A stretch of 64,000 bases of DNA from CBDFKY01 sp965248995 (GTDB taxonomy: Bacteria > Pseudomonadota > Alphaproteobacteria > Rickettsiales > UBA998): positions 248,001-312,000 of the forward strand of contig CBDFKY010000014.1 of assembly GCA_965248995.1 (NCBI GenBank), in the 5' to 3' direction. Below are positions 1 to 8,499 of the stretch, piece after piece. The notes beneath the pieces were generated by a model. That model was given only the letters and a program-made list of their open reading frames with translations. It was not told the origin of the DNA and searched no databases. Numbering within the stretch: the first letter of the stretch is position 1; the number at the start of each line of letters is the position of its first letter. The position numbers were made by a program, and so were the translations under genes.

Positions 1-1
1 A

Positions 2-334
2 TTGTATTATGTTATGATGAGTCATAGCATGGATTTACGGCGTCGCGTTGTTGCGTATGTCAGGGGCGGTGGAAGTAAGGCGGAAGCTGCCCGTCGGTTT
101 GGGGTACACCATGGGTGTGTGTTTGATTGGATCACGCGTGATCGGTTGGAAGCGAAGAAACCGGGTCCGCGCAAGGCGCATAAACTGGACATGGAAGCAC
201 TGCAACAGGCGGTGGAATGTCAACCTGAGGTAATGGGTAAGGAACTGGCGGTACACTTTGGGGTAAGGCCGAGTACGATCTGCTATGCGCTGAAGCGGTT
301 GAACATCAGTCGTAAAAAAAACCTGGACGTATAA
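2..334 (+). CDS. IS630-family transposase, N-terminal frame (orfA)
   Basis: This is the DNA-binding half of the transposase: a helix-turn-helix segment beginning MDLRRRVV and a second one around residues 70-95, as in IS630 proteins. Possible ATG starts are at 14, 17 and 29; 29 gives the usual MDLRxRV start. The frame ends shortly after a run of eight A (314-321). The protein continues in the +1 frame as KKTWTYKE, the normal family continuation. The A-run could be a slippery site that makes the fused protein, or the gene may simply be frameshifted. The family is sure; production of a full protein is not. Confidence 0.8.
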   Translation: MYYVMMSHSMDLRRRVVAYVRGGGSKAEAARRFGVHHGCVFDWITRDRLEAKKPGPRKAHKLDMEALQQAVECQPEVMGKELAVHFGVRPSTICYALKRLNISRKKNLDV

Positions 335-389
335 AGAAAGCGACAACGAGAAACGCAAAGCGTACCTCAAGCGCTGGTGGCGTTACCGG

Positions 390-845
390 ATGCAGGGCAA
401 GCAGTTTGTGTATGTCGATGAAAGCGCCTTCGCACCCACCGCCGAACGCACGCATGGCTTCGCCCGAAAAGGCAAGCGTGTGCATGGGCAACGCAGCGGG
501 CAGCGCAGACCCCGCACCAGTTTCCTGGCAGCCTTGTGCGGCAAGCAAATGCTTGCCCCCTTCCTCTTTCAGGGTACCTGCAACACTGCCGTTTTTAATG
601 CTTGGCTAGAGCAGGAACTCTGCCCGCATCTTACCCCTAACAGCGTTGTCATTATGGACAACGCCACCTTCCATAAATCTACTTTAACACAACAGCTTAT
701 TCAGCAACGACAGGCAACGCTATTGTTCCTGCCTCCCTATTCTCCCGATCTCAATCCTATCGAAAAACGTTTCGACACCATCAAACGATACCGATCCTAC
801 ACACCAGAAATATCCCTCAATCTTCTCATTCAAACATACGGATAA
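390..845 (+). CDS. IS630-family transposase, DDE catalytic frame (orfB)
   Basis: The catalytic half of the transposase. All three acidic residues are visible: D in YVDESAF, D in IMDNATFH and E in PDLNPIE, spaced as in IS630 DDE enzymes. The first ATG is at 390, but homologous sequence runs back to the A-run at 314-321 in this frame, so the natural product is probably a fusion with the upstream frame. It would cut and join the element ends at TA targets. It is also a candidate source of activity for the TA-flanked hairpin repeats in this window, though the visible right end of this element does not match theirs. Confidence 0.8.
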   Translation: MQGKQFVYVDESAFAPTAERTHGFARKGKRVHGQRSGQRRPRTSFLAALCGKQMLAPFLFQGTCNTAVFNAWLEQELCPHLTPNSVVIMDNATFHKSTLTQQLIQQRQATLLFLPPYSPDLNPIEKRFDTIKRYRSYTPEISLNLLIQTYG

Positions 846-860
846 TTATTGAATTGGGTA

Positions 861-894
861 TAAAACCGTACGGTTTTTAATCGGAATGACTATA
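861..894. repeat. Partial copy of the 113-bp paired-hairpin repeat (right hairpin only)
   Basis: It contains the central palindrome ACCGTACGGT and the terminal CGGAATGACTA followed by TA, identical to the right end of the complete copies at 8500 and 23000. The left part is replaced by the IS630 element, so this copy was probably split by that insertion. Confidence 0.85.
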
Positions 895-895
895 T

Positions 896-923
896 CGTCA
901 TTCCCGCCTGCGCGGGAATGATG
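896..923. repeat. Short GC-rich inverted repeat (CATTCCCGC...GCGGGAATG)
   Basis: A hairpin with arms CATTCCCGC and GCGGGAATG. It is related to the longer version at 49641-49710. It lies 3' of the minus-strand UdgX-like gene and could also act as a transcription end, but there is no clear T-run. Confidence 0.5.
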
Positions 924-929
924 GCTTCA

Positions 930-2324
930 TTATCTCGCCAGACAATTTTTCATCATGTCCAGATGTTCGCAAAGCGCCTCGAACATCGCTTCCTTATTAT
1001 CGTTGTCGGCGCGCAGGATCGCCGAAGGATGGTAGGTGGGAATGTGGAAGATGCCATCTTTCTCGATGATCCGTCCCAGCACGTCGTGCAGCTTGGCGGT
1101 CGGGGAAACCAGCGAGCGCGTGGCGGTGAGGCCGAGGCAGCCGATCACTTTAGGCTTTACCGCGCTGATTTCCGCGTCCAGCCATGGATGGCAGCCGGTG
1201 ATTTCTTTCAGCGTGGGGGAGCGGTGGTGGCGGCGGTCGTCGCGCCAGTCGAATTTGAAATGTTTGACGGCGTTGGTGATATAGACCTGGTCGCGCTTGA
1301 TCTTCACTTTTACCATCGCCCGTTCCAGCACCTGTCCCGCCGGGCCGATGAACGGATGGCCGGCCTTGTCCTCCTCGTCGCCCGGCTGCTCTCCGACCAG
1401 CATCAGGGGGGCATCCGCCGGGCCTTCACCGAACACGGTCTGCGTGGCGTTCTCGAACAGCGGGCAGCCTTCGCAGGCGGTCGCCGCCTCCCGCAGGGAG
1501 GGAATATCGCGCGAGTCCGGCATGAAATCGGCGACGGACAGGCCGTACCCCTCCTGATGCGCCAGCATGCCGGCCACCCGCGCGTCGGCCTCCGCCAGCA
1601 GTTCGGGAATGAGCGCCGCTTCCGGCAGGGTCGGCCAGAAGCGGACCGGCATTTCCTTTTTCATCATCTTGATCTTGATGCGCGCCGGGTTGAAGATGGC
1701 GCGGTAGAAAGTTTTCCATAATTCCTCCGCCGCGTCCTCGCCCGGGGCGTCGCTGGCATGGGCGCCCGGTCCGAACTGCAGGCGTTCGCCGTCCCAGTGG
1801 ACCGACGCGTCGGGCGTCAGGATCGTCCAGCGCATCACCGCGAAGCGGCGGGCGAAAAACGGGGCGGAGAGGGGCAGGGAGTAATGGTCGGTCACGTGCC
1901 AGGCGATATAATGCTCGCCGCCTTCTTCCTCGATCACTTTGCGGAAGCGCACGAACGCCTTGGTCTTATGCACGTCCCGCCGTACGGATTTCTGCATCCG
2001 GTACAGTTCGTGCACCAGCGGATCGCTGTGGATATGCAGCAGGTGCCGCTCGCCCTGCGTCAGCCGCCAGAGCGCGTAATAGAGCAGGTGGAACCGCTCG
2101 GGACTGCGGTGGTGGGCGACGGGATGCGCGAGCGACAGATACGCGGCGGGCACGGTGAAAGCTTTGGCGAAGGCGGGGGGCGGGGGTTCCTCTTCGTTAA
2201 AAAGCAATGCCTGGCTGAGATCAGGATTCCACGCGACCCGTTCCGGATGCACGCCCGCCGCGATCAGGCGCCGTGCTGCCGTTTTCCAGCTTTCCAGGTC
2301 ATCGGCATGGGCGGTGATTTTCAC
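930..2324 (-). CDS. UdgX-like uracil-DNA-binding protein with N-terminal DUF4130 domain
   Basis: The N-terminal half, about 230 residues, matches the DUF4130 type fused to UdgX in many proteobacteria. The C-terminal half is a family-4-like uracil-DNA glycosylase fold: GEQPGDEEDKAGHPFIGPAG for the iron-sulfur/uracil region and YHPSAILRA as the HPS motif. UdgX proteins bind uracil-DNA covalently through a His in a KRRIH loop; here the loop reads RRHH after NAVKHFKF, so the His is kept. The chosen start is GTG at 2324, because it overlaps the TAG stop of the upstream radical SAM gene by one base (TAGTG). That spacing suggests translational coupling. An open frame runs upstream to 2456 but overlaps the neighbour. 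Confidence 0.85.
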   Translation of the reverse strand: MKITAHADDLESWKTAARRLIAAGVHPERVAWNPDLSQALLFNEEEPPPPAFAKAFTVPAAYLSLAHPVAHHRSPERFHLLYYALWRLTQGERHLLHIHSDPLVHELYRMQKSVRRDVHKTKAFVRFRKVIEEEGGEHYIAWHVTDHYSLPLSAPFFARRFAVMRWTILTPDASVHWDGERLQFGPGAHASDAPGEDAAEELWKTFYRAIFNPARIKIKMMKKEMPVRFWPTLPEAALIPELLAEADARVAGMLAHQEGYGLSVADFMPDSRDIPSLREAATACEGCPLFENATQTVFGEGPADAPLMLVGEQPGDEEDKAGHPFIGPAGQVLERAMVKVKIKRDQVYITNAVKHFKFDWRDDRRHHRSPTLKEITGCHPWLDAEISAVKPKVIGCLGLTATRSLVSPTAKLHDVLGRIIEKDGIFHIPTYHPSAILRADNDNKEAMFEALCEHLDMMKNCLAR

Positions 2325-3556
2325 TACAACGCCAGTTCCAGCTGCGCCTTCTCTTTCACCGCCGCAGGCTTTAAGGATGCCACTAGCCCCACGCTGTCCG
2401 TCAGCTTGGCAGGATGATAATCCGCCGCTACCGTAAACGCTTTGGCGCGTTTCCATGTGACGCGCAGGACCATCAAATCCTGCAGGGTGATCCGTTTATA
2501 GCGCCGGATACCCAGAATCTTCTGTACCGTGCTGACGCCGATACCGGGGATGCGCAGCAGCTGTTCCCGGCTCGCCTTGTTGACGTCCACCGGGAAATAG
2601 GCGGGGTTGCGCACCGCCCAGGAAGTTTTGGGGTCGAGTTCCAGGTCGAGGTCGGGCGTCGCTTCCGTGACGATTTCGCCGACCTTGTAGCCGTAGAAAC
2701 GCAGCAGCCAGTCGGCCTGGTACAGCCGGTGCTCCCGCATCAGCGGCGGGCTGATGCCGGGCAAGGCGCTCGCGGCGTGGGGGATCGGGCTGAAGGCGGA
2801 GTAATAGACGCGTCGCAGCCGGTAGGATTCGTAGAGCGTGCTGGCGGTGGTCAGGATCGCGTGGTCGGGGGTGGGGGTGGCGCCGACGATCATCTGGGTG
2901 GTCTGGCCGGCGGGGGCGAAGATGGGGGCCTTCAGGCCGCGTTTGCGGTCTTCCTTCAGTTCCTCGCTCTTGTTCTGGACTTCCGCCATGTTGCGCTCCA
3001 ACGCCGGGCGTTTCTTCTCGGGCGCGAGTTTTTCCAGGTCCGCCACCGTCGGCAGTTCGATATTGACGCTGAGGCGGTCGGCGTGCAGGCCCGCTTCGGC
3101 CAGCAGTTCGTCGGAGGCGCCCGGGATGGTCTTAAGGTGGATATAACCCTTGAAACCGTGATCGACTCGCAGGCGCTTGGCCACTTCGGTCATCTGCTGC
3201 ATCGTATAATCGGAATCGCCGATGATGCCCGAGCTCAAAAACAGCCCTTCGATGTAGTTACGCCGGTAGAAATCCAGCGTCAGGTTCACCACCTCGTCGA
3301 TGGTGAAGCGGGCGCGCTCCACGTCGCTCGAGATGCGGTTGACGCAGTAGCGGCAGTCATAGACGCAGTAATTGGTGAGCAGGATTTTCAGCAGCGAGAT
3401 ACAGCGCCCGTCCGGCGCGTAACTGTGGCAGATGCCGCTGCCTTCGGTGCTGCCGAGCCCTTTGCCGCCGCGCTTAACCTTGGAACCGCTCGACGAACAG
3501 GAGGCGTCGTACTTGGCGGCGTCGGCCAGGATATAGAGTTTTTTGGAGAGTTCCAT
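2324..3556 (-). CDS. Putative DNA repair/modification radical SAM protein
   Basis: A 410-residue radical SAM protein. The 4Fe-4S cluster motif is visible as NYCVYDCRYC (CX3CX2C) near residue 70. A helix-hairpin-helix DNA-binding motif, LRIPGIGVSTVQKILG, lies in the C-terminal part. This combination and the linkage to a UdgX-DUF4130 gene match the conserved repair-associated pair known from many bacteria. The substrate is not known for the family. It is the first gene of a two-gene operon and ends in a one-base overlap with the UdgX-like start. Confidence 0.85.
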   Translation of the reverse strand: MELSKKLYILADAAKYDASCSSSGSKVKRGGKGLGSTEGSGICHSYAPDGRCISLLKILLTNYCVYDCRYCVNRISSDVERARFTIDEVVNLTLDFYRRNYIEGLFLSSGIIGDSDYTMQQMTEVAKRLRVDHGFKGYIHLKTIPGASDELLAEAGLHADRLSVNIELPTVADLEKLAPEKKRPALERNMAEVQNKSEELKEDRKRGLKAPIFAPAGQTTQMIVGATPTPDHAILTTASTLYESYRLRRVYYSAFSPIPHAASALPGISPPLMREHRLYQADWLLRFYGYKVGEIVTEATPDLDLELDPKTSWAVRNPAYFPVDVNKASREQLLRIPGIGVSTVQKILGIRRYKRITLQDLMVLRVTWKRAKAFTVAADYHPAKLTDSVGLVASLKPAAVKEKAQLELAL

Positions 3557-3709
3557 AAGGTGGTAGATATAAGGTTTTTCGAGGGGATTTTCAATGACCG
3601 GCCCGCGTTCGGCGAGCCATGCGATCTGTGCATATCAGCCATGCCATCTCGTCTCTTTTCATGGTGCGGCGCATCACTTATATCGCCGGTATCACAGGGG
3701 AGAAAAAAG

Positions 3710-3877
3710 ATGCGTCTATTGTTTTTGTTCTGTTGCGCAAGCCTGCTCAGCGCCTGCGGTTCCGCGGGCAGCGTCAGCGCCGCCAATGAATGGTCGAATA
3801 TGGATTACGCCTCGGCGGGAGGGGGAATAGCGAGCGGTAATTATCTGAGCATTTCGCCCGGGATGGGGATGAAGTGA
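3710..3877 (+). CDS. Small predicted lipoprotein
   Basis: A 55-residue product starting MRLLFLFCCASLL with a lipobox LSAC at about residues 13-16, so it should be cut, lipidated and anchored in a membrane. ATG 3710 is preceded by a purine-rich AGGGGAGAAAAA ribosome site. The mature part is Ser/Gly/Ala-rich with no domain I recognise. It is divergent from the radical SAM operon. Confidence 0.65.
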   Translation: MRLLFLFCCASLLSACGSAGSVSAANEWSNMDYASAGGGIASGNYLSISPGMGMK

Positions 3878-4104
3878 TTCTCGAAGGCCGGTAATATCTT
3901 GTATTTCCGGGGTCAAGTGCTTACAAGGGCCTGCGGCAAACATCACCGTCCTTCATGAAAACGTCATACGATTTTACTATGATAGTAAATTGTAAATCAT
4001 TTCTAATGAGGGTGGATGAGTATGAACATGATTGATGCCGATGAAAGTAAGGCGAACGTGATTGCGGCAAGCGGATTGACGATGGAACGTGCGGTTGAGA
4101 TATA

Positions 4105-4230
4105 TAGTCGTTTCACTTGAAAATGGCCCATTTTACAAGTGATAAAAACGACTATTACTATATGATATATAGTGCTTTTATCAATTCTTTTAATGCTCAC
4201 AAAGTGAGTCATTAAAAAATTGAAGCACTA
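4105..4230. repeat. Divergent paired-hairpin repeat, 126 bp, type B
   Basis: Two hairpins, 4105-4154 (TAGTCG...CGACTA) and 4170-4230 (TAGTGC...GCACTA), joined by an AT-rich linker. TA lies at both outer sides. The stem sequences differ from the 113-bp type, but the layout is the same, including the 4-nt arm asymmetry: GATAAAA against the shorter opposite arm in the first hairpin, TTTTATC in the second. The bulges face the linker. Confidence 0.8.
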
Positions 4231-4234
4231 TATA

Positions 4235-4347
4235 TAGTCATTCCGATTTAAAACCGTACGGTTTTAATCGGATAAAATGACTATAAACCTATAATTTATA
4301 GTGTTTTTATCCGAAAATTTTCGTACGAAAATTATTCGGAAACACTA
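4235..4347. repeat. Complete 113-bp paired-hairpin repeat
   Basis: It runs from TAGTCATTCC to GGAAACACTA and is flanked by TA at 4233-4234 and 4348-4349. It lies in the reverse orientation relative to the copy at 8500. It sits directly against the type B repeat, so the two are tandem insertions into the same small gene. Confidence 0.9.
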
Positions 4348-4456
4348 TAACGAAGAACATAAAAAGACACCCAACAACCAGATTACGGAACCCGAAGCAA
4401 GGCAGCTTGCACTTCAAGCGATGGCAGGTGCAGCGCATCATCGCTGAATATATCGG

Positions 4457-4987
4457 CTACTCACTCACCACCAGCGCGTTCTGCTCAGACTCCATCTCCG
4501 TCCCCATACGGATATCTTCGCCCCATTCTTTGACCAGGACTTCCTGGCGCTGTTCCATCTGAAAAGCGATACTGCCGTTCACGGCGCGCAGGCCCATTTG
4601 GTAGAACATCGGGCAGAAGCGGATCAGGGCGTATCCCAGCCCGGCCATGCCGTACATCTGCAGCCACATCAGGGGGTCGGAGAGCATGGCGGTCAGGCGG
4701 GACCAGCTATTATGGGATTTATGCAGCTCCATGGCGTAGGGCAGCACGCCCGAGAGATTGCAGCAGGCGATGGTGGAGACTTTCAGCCGTTCCTCCGACG
4801 TGTCGGCGTAAAAGGCGATGATGGTCGGAATGACGCCGAACAGCACCAGCAGGAAACCCGCTTCCATCACCACCACCAGCACCAGCAGGATGGGCAGCAG
4901 GAAAAAGAAGGACAGGAACCGGCGGCCCTTGTTTTTTTTCTTGCCCGGGGAGGCCGGCAGGGGAGTGGACATGGTGGTAGTCGCCAT
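4457..4987 (-). CDS. Unknown membrane protein
   Basis: A 176-residue protein. A basic N-terminal segment (GKKKNKGRR) leads into a strongly hydrophobic stretch at about residues 23-62, enough for two membrane helices. A further weak hydrophobic stretch lies around 105-130 (MYGMAGLGYALIRF). I do not recognise a family. It lies 13 bases downstream of the pseudokinase gene on the same strand, so the two are likely co-transcribed and may work together at the inner membrane. Confidence 0.7.
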   Translation of the reverse strand: MATTTMSTPLPASPGKKKNKGRRFLSFFFLLPILLVLVVVMEAGFLLVLFGVIPTIIAFYADTSEERLKVSTIACCNLSGVLPYAMELHKSHNSWSRLTAMLSDPLMWLQMYGMAGLGYALIRFCPMFYQMGLRAVNGSIAFQMEQRQEVLVKEWGEDIRMGTEMESEQNALVVSE

Positions 4988-5000
4988 AATGATATCCTGG

Positions 5001-7139
5001 TTAATGCGAATAGCGTGCCATCATCTCCAGGCTTACCGCCATCAGGATCATCAGGCTGATGAAAAACGCGGTATACAGACCCTTCGCTTCCGAGCGGTGG
5101 TGCAGTACGCGCTTGTCCTGCAGTTCGACGAGGCGGACCTGGTTGCGGGTGAAGCGTTCCTTGGCCATCCGGTGGCCGTTCCGGTCGTTCGCCAGATATT
5201 CGCGGTTGTGCAGCATGCGCAGCAGGTACGCGAGGTTGCCTTTGGGCAGGACCATCTGCAGGTCGCGGCTGATGGAAGCGCGGATGTCGCGGCTGTGGAA
5301 CAGTTCGACCATCTCGCTGACATGCAGCATGGTATGGGCGGAGAGGCCGTGCAGCGGAACGGCGCGCGTCTTTTCCTGCGCTTTCGCCAGGATGACAAGC
5401 GATTGCAGGGTCTTGCTGTGGTACATCTCCGGGTAATCCTTGAATTCCGGAATCTTCACCTCCTTGCGGATCCCGGCGCGGGAGGCGATGAAGGCCATCA
5501 TGTGGCGGTCATGCAGCGGCGGTTCCTTGCCGCCCGCCGCGTCGCTGTCGAGGATCAGCAGCAGGGACTTGGCGTTCATCGCGTAATAGGGCAGATACGG
5601 GCCGCTCAGGCAGGGGAGGGAGGGGTTCAGTTCGTACATCATCCGCTCGGGTCCGAAGCCGGTGGACGTGTGTTTCGACACCGTGCGGATGACATCCGGG
5701 TCCCATTCCAGCCGGGAGCCGTGCGCGTGGTCCAGCTCACGCCAGAAGAGAAGCATGTCGGTATGGATCAGCTCGTGGAAGGTGGAAATCAGCGCGTGGT
5801 TGTTCTTCATCAGCGCGTGGATCATCAGCAGGGAGAAATGGTCCGGGTGGGCGCTGATCTCCTTATAGCGGATCGGCGACTGGGGGTCGAGCGCGGAAGT
5901 GGCGCGCGCCACCATCTCGTGACGGCCGGAACCGGCGCTGCCGAGGCGGCGAGCGCGGGCGCAGACCTTCTCCATCGCGCTTCGCATGTCCAGGCGGTAG
6001 GGCATGGTTTCCAGCCATTTGAGCAGTTTCGTCTCGCGGATGTTGACCATCGCCTTTTCACTGTCGGCGGCGAAGGCGTGGGAGAGGGAGCGCAGGCTGT
6101 AGTAATCGACGTTCTCGTAATGGTGGGCGCGGTTGCTGTCGCGCGGCAGGGTCGGGGGAATCAGGTTGTAGCGCTTGCCGCCGGCGCACAGGATCAGCTG
6201 TTCCGTGTTCCAGCGCTCCGACGCGGTTTCCAGCAGGACGCCGCGGAAAAAGTCGATGACCTGGCCGGAAAAACTGCCCTCGTTGACGAAAAGATTGTAG
6301 GAGCCCTTGGCAAGCAGGAGGGCGATCAGCTGCGTGCGGGTGAGCGTCTTGCGGTTGTTCAGCTCTCCCGTCGCGTCCAGCGCCAGCATGGCCAGCGCGT
6401 ACATATCCGAGGCGACCGTCCCGTTGCCCCGCGCTTCCGGCATGGCCTGCAGATGTTCGATCGGCTCATACCACAGAGGCTGCATGCCCCCCGACGGTTC
6501 GGCGATGCATTCCCCGAGCACGATGCCCGCCCCCGAAACGAAGATATTCTGCGGGTTGATCCCGCCGTGATTGAGGCCGAGCGCGCTCAGTTTATGCAGC
6601 ACCGCCGCGATCGGGACGATGACGCGTTTCATCACTTCGGAATGTTTGTAATACTGTCCCGCCTCCAGCAGCGAAGCGAGCGGCACGCCGGCGGGCCGGT
6701 TATAGATCACCACGAACCGGTTGGCCTGCCAAGGCTCGATATGGACGACACCGCCGTCGATCAGGTCGATCATGTGGGGGTGGTGCGCCTCGCGCAGTTT
6801 CTGCAGGGCCGAATCCCGGTGGGGATGCAGGGGGTCCACCACGTAGCCGATCAGGCTGAGCCCCGGTGTTTTGAGGTCGGTGACACGGTAGGCTTTCGCG
6901 TGCATTTTGGAAAAAGCCACCTCCTCCTGCGAGACATCGATGACGTAGCGCTCGGCGAGCGTATTGGCCGGGCCGAACGGTTTATGCGTAGGCTGCAGCG
7001 CGGCGAGTTTGGCGAGCGCGTGTTTCTTGTTGGCCTTGTAGGTCTCAGACGATTCGAACGGGCGCGGTGCTTCCGCTGCTTCTTCCAGCGTCGAAAAGAG
7101 CGGGGATGTCGCCTGGGCGGTGCTCATGTTGTGCCGCAA
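5001..7139 (-). CDS. Membrane-anchored pseudokinase-like protein
   Basis: A 712-residue protein whose first about 330 residues resemble a Ser/Thr protein kinase fold: a hinge-like NRPAGVPLASLLEAG, then LNHGGINPQNIF where active kinases have HRDLKPEN, and a helix-F-like ASDMYALAMLAL. The catalytic Asp is replaced (HGG for HRD), and the DFG position reads LGE, so phosphotransfer is unlikely. The middle and C-terminal 350 residues are not recognised. A single hydrophobic helix (FFISLMILMAVSLEMM) sits at the extreme C-terminus, giving a tail anchor with the bulk in the cytoplasm. Start alternatives are ATG 7139 and 7127. It is the first gene of a pair with the membrane protein at 4457-4987. Confidence 0.65.
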   Translation of the reverse strand: MRHNMSTAQATSPLFSTLEEAAEAPRPFESSETYKANKKHALAKLAALQPTHKPFGPANTLAERYVIDVSQEEVAFSKMHAKAYRVTDLKTPGLSLIGYVVDPLHPHRDSALQKLREAHHPHMIDLIDGGVVHIEPWQANRFVVIYNRPAGVPLASLLEAGQYYKHSEVMKRVIVPIAAVLHKLSALGLNHGGINPQNIFVSGAGIVLGECIAEPSGGMQPLWYEPIEHLQAMPEARGNGTVASDMYALAMLALDATGELNNRKTLTRTQLIALLLAKGSYNLFVNEGSFSGQVIDFFRGVLLETASERWNTEQLILCAGGKRYNLIPPTLPRDSNRAHHYENVDYYSLRSLSHAFAADSEKAMVNIRETKLLKWLETMPYRLDMRSAMEKVCARARRLGSAGSGRHEMVARATSALDPQSPIRYKEISAHPDHFSLLMIHALMKNNHALISTFHELIHTDMLLFWRELDHAHGSRLEWDPDVIRTVSKHTSTGFGPERMMYELNPSLPCLSGPYLPYYAMNAKSLLLILDSDAAGGKEPPLHDRHMMAFIASRAGIRKEVKIPEFKDYPEMYHSKTLQSLVILAKAQEKTRAVPLHGLSAHTMLHVSEMVELFHSRDIRASISRDLQMVLPKGNLAYLLRMLHNREYLANDRNGHRMAKERFTRNQVRLVELQDKRVLHHRSEAKGLYTAFFISLMILMAVSLEMMARYSH

Positions 7140-7311
7140 TTACCTATTATAGCCGGTTTACCGTTTCATTTTACAGAATAGATGCCCAAGAGTAAAAAAA
7201 GAATTACCGCAAAAGGTTGTGTAACCCGATTTCCCCGTAAGATGCGTGACTTTTGAAACGGAAATACGGTATGACGTGCACATAACCGGCAGCATTCTTC
7301 AATCAGGGGTC

Positions 7312-8388
7312 ATGATGAACGAGCGACAAGACGAAGGTTCCCCCGTCCATCATCAGAACCTGCCCTATCTTTCCGTGATGGCCCATCACGAGGCGGAGAC
7401 GAAACGAAGAAAAAAAGACGAGGAAACACTTTTTTTCGACCGGCTTGATACAGGGCTGCACCTGAATCTGGCCGACGAAAGCGGCGATCCTTTCCGTCAT
7501 CAGGTCACGCCTGACATCGTCTTTCACGCGCTGGGTTTCACCAGTCCGCATGATCATCACTATATCTTGGGAGTGAAGTGCCACGGACGATGTATTCCTT
7601 TCGCGGCAGCGCTGGACTTTCTGCTGGGCTGGTATCAGGAAACCCCGATCCTCACGCTTGAAATCAGGAAGCTGGGTCACTCCCTCCGGCAGGAGATGCG
7701 GTACGGCCATCCGGAACATACCAGAATCTGCTACCATGAAACCTCGCTCATCGAGCAGTTCGCCGACGCGTACGCATTTTCATCGCAGGAGGAGGAAAGG
7801 GAGGGATGGAACCTTATCCGGACGGAACTCCCTTCCCTGTTCGCCCGAGCGCTCATGCTGGATCAGCAACCTCTTGCTTACGTCGTGGATGTTTATCATT
7901 CGCTCTACAGGAATTCCGCCGGAAACCCCTCCTTGAGTTTTTCGTATCGTCTGGCCCGCTCGTTCGAGGAAATCGATTTCGCCCTGCATATCAAACAGCA
8001 GGACAGGGAGAGGTATGAACGGATGCTGCTCGCTTACGCCGAGCGGGAAAAGCAACAGCAGGAAAATGAACGAAAAGGCCTGCAAACCTCCTCCCTGGAG
8101 AGAAGCATGGTCAGGATTTTCGTCATGCAGCTCAAGCATCGGCAGCGCAGGCAGGAACTGCTGGAGGAAGTCCGGGCCCTGTTCCGGGAGCAGCCTGGCT
8201 TAAGCGTTTCCTTCGATGATTTTTTAACTCTTTATGCCGCGAACATGCCACTGCGTTCCGCGTTGCTCACTCACGTCATTCAGGAAGAATATCCGTTTCT
8301 TGCCCGGTTGAGGCGATTGAAACAGATAACCGAAACGGACGCGATCGTCAGGGCGGAACAGCTGCGGCGGCATTTCGTGACTGCCTGA
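7312..8388 (+). CDS. Unknown soluble protein, 358 aa
   Basis: It has no recognised domain. The protein is charged, and from about residue 230 it has a helical Glu/Arg/Gln-rich stretch (YAEREKQQQENERK) that could form a coiled coil. There is no signal peptide or membrane helix. ATG 7312 was chosen because CAGGGG precedes it; an in-frame GTG at 7246 would add 22 residues. It is divergent from the pseudokinase operon, with about 170 bases between them. A 113-bp repeat lies downstream. Confidence 0.65.
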   Translation: MMNERQDEGSPVHHQNLPYLSVMAHHEAETKRRKKDEETLFFDRLDTGLHLNLADESGDPFRHQVTPDIVFHALGFTSPHDHHYILGVKCHGRCIPFAAALDFLLGWYQETPILTLEIRKLGHSLRQEMRYGHPEHTRICYHETSLIEQFADAYAFSSQEEEREGWNLIRTELPSLFARALMLDQQPLAYVVDVYHSLYRNSAGNPSLSFSYRLARSFEEIDFALHIKQQDRERYERMLLAYAEREKQQQENERKGLQTSSLERSMVRIFVMQLKHRQRRQELLEEVRALFREQPGLSVSFDDFLTLYAANMPLRSALLTHVIQEEYPFLARLRRLKQITETDAIVRAEQLRRHFVTA

Positions 8389-8499
8389 GGCCTGAAGCGC
8401 TGCCTGCTTCGTGCATGAGATGAACGGCACGTTTTCGGAGCCTGCCACCATGGATGTCGCGCCTGCACGGTCTTTGGCTTCCGCAAGCGTCCTGATGTA

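Larger units (their letters stand above)
1..860 (+). mobile_element. IS630-family insertion sequence, left end off window
   Basis: The right-hand part of an IS630/Tc1-mariner type element. It holds a two-frame DDE transposase and ends near 860. The next bases, 861-894, are the last third of the hairpin repeat seen complete elsewhere in the window. The junction is a TA dinucleotide at 861-862, where the intact repeat also reads TA, so the element appears to have inserted at a TA inside a repeat copy. TA targeting is known for this family. The left end and left inverted repeat lie outside the window and cannot be checked. Confidence 0.85.
4022..4447 (+). pseudogene. Small gene (60 codons) split by two hairpin-repeat insertions
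   Basis: Reading from ATG 4022, which has GAGGG upstream, gives MNMIDADESKANV... up to ...AVEIY, where repeat sequence begins at 4105. After the repeats, from 4350, the frame continues NEEHKKTPNNQITEPEARQ to a TGA at 4447. Removing 4105-4232 (one insertion plus its TA) and 4235-4349 (a second insertion plus its TA) takes out 243 bases and leaves one uninterrupted 60-residue frame. The gene was therefore probably intact before two separate TA insertions. The product is unknown. Confidence 0.7.

Noticed and set aside
2414..3877. 487-codon plus-strand open frame ending in the small lipoprotein
   Set aside because: Only the last 55 codons, from ATG 3710, look real; the rest is antisense to the radical SAM gene.
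4818..7181. 787-codon plus-strand open frame opposite the pseudokinase gene
   Set aside because: It is antisense to a protein with recognisable motifs and has the His/Gln/Val/Arg-rich composition typical of shadow frames in GC-rich DNA.
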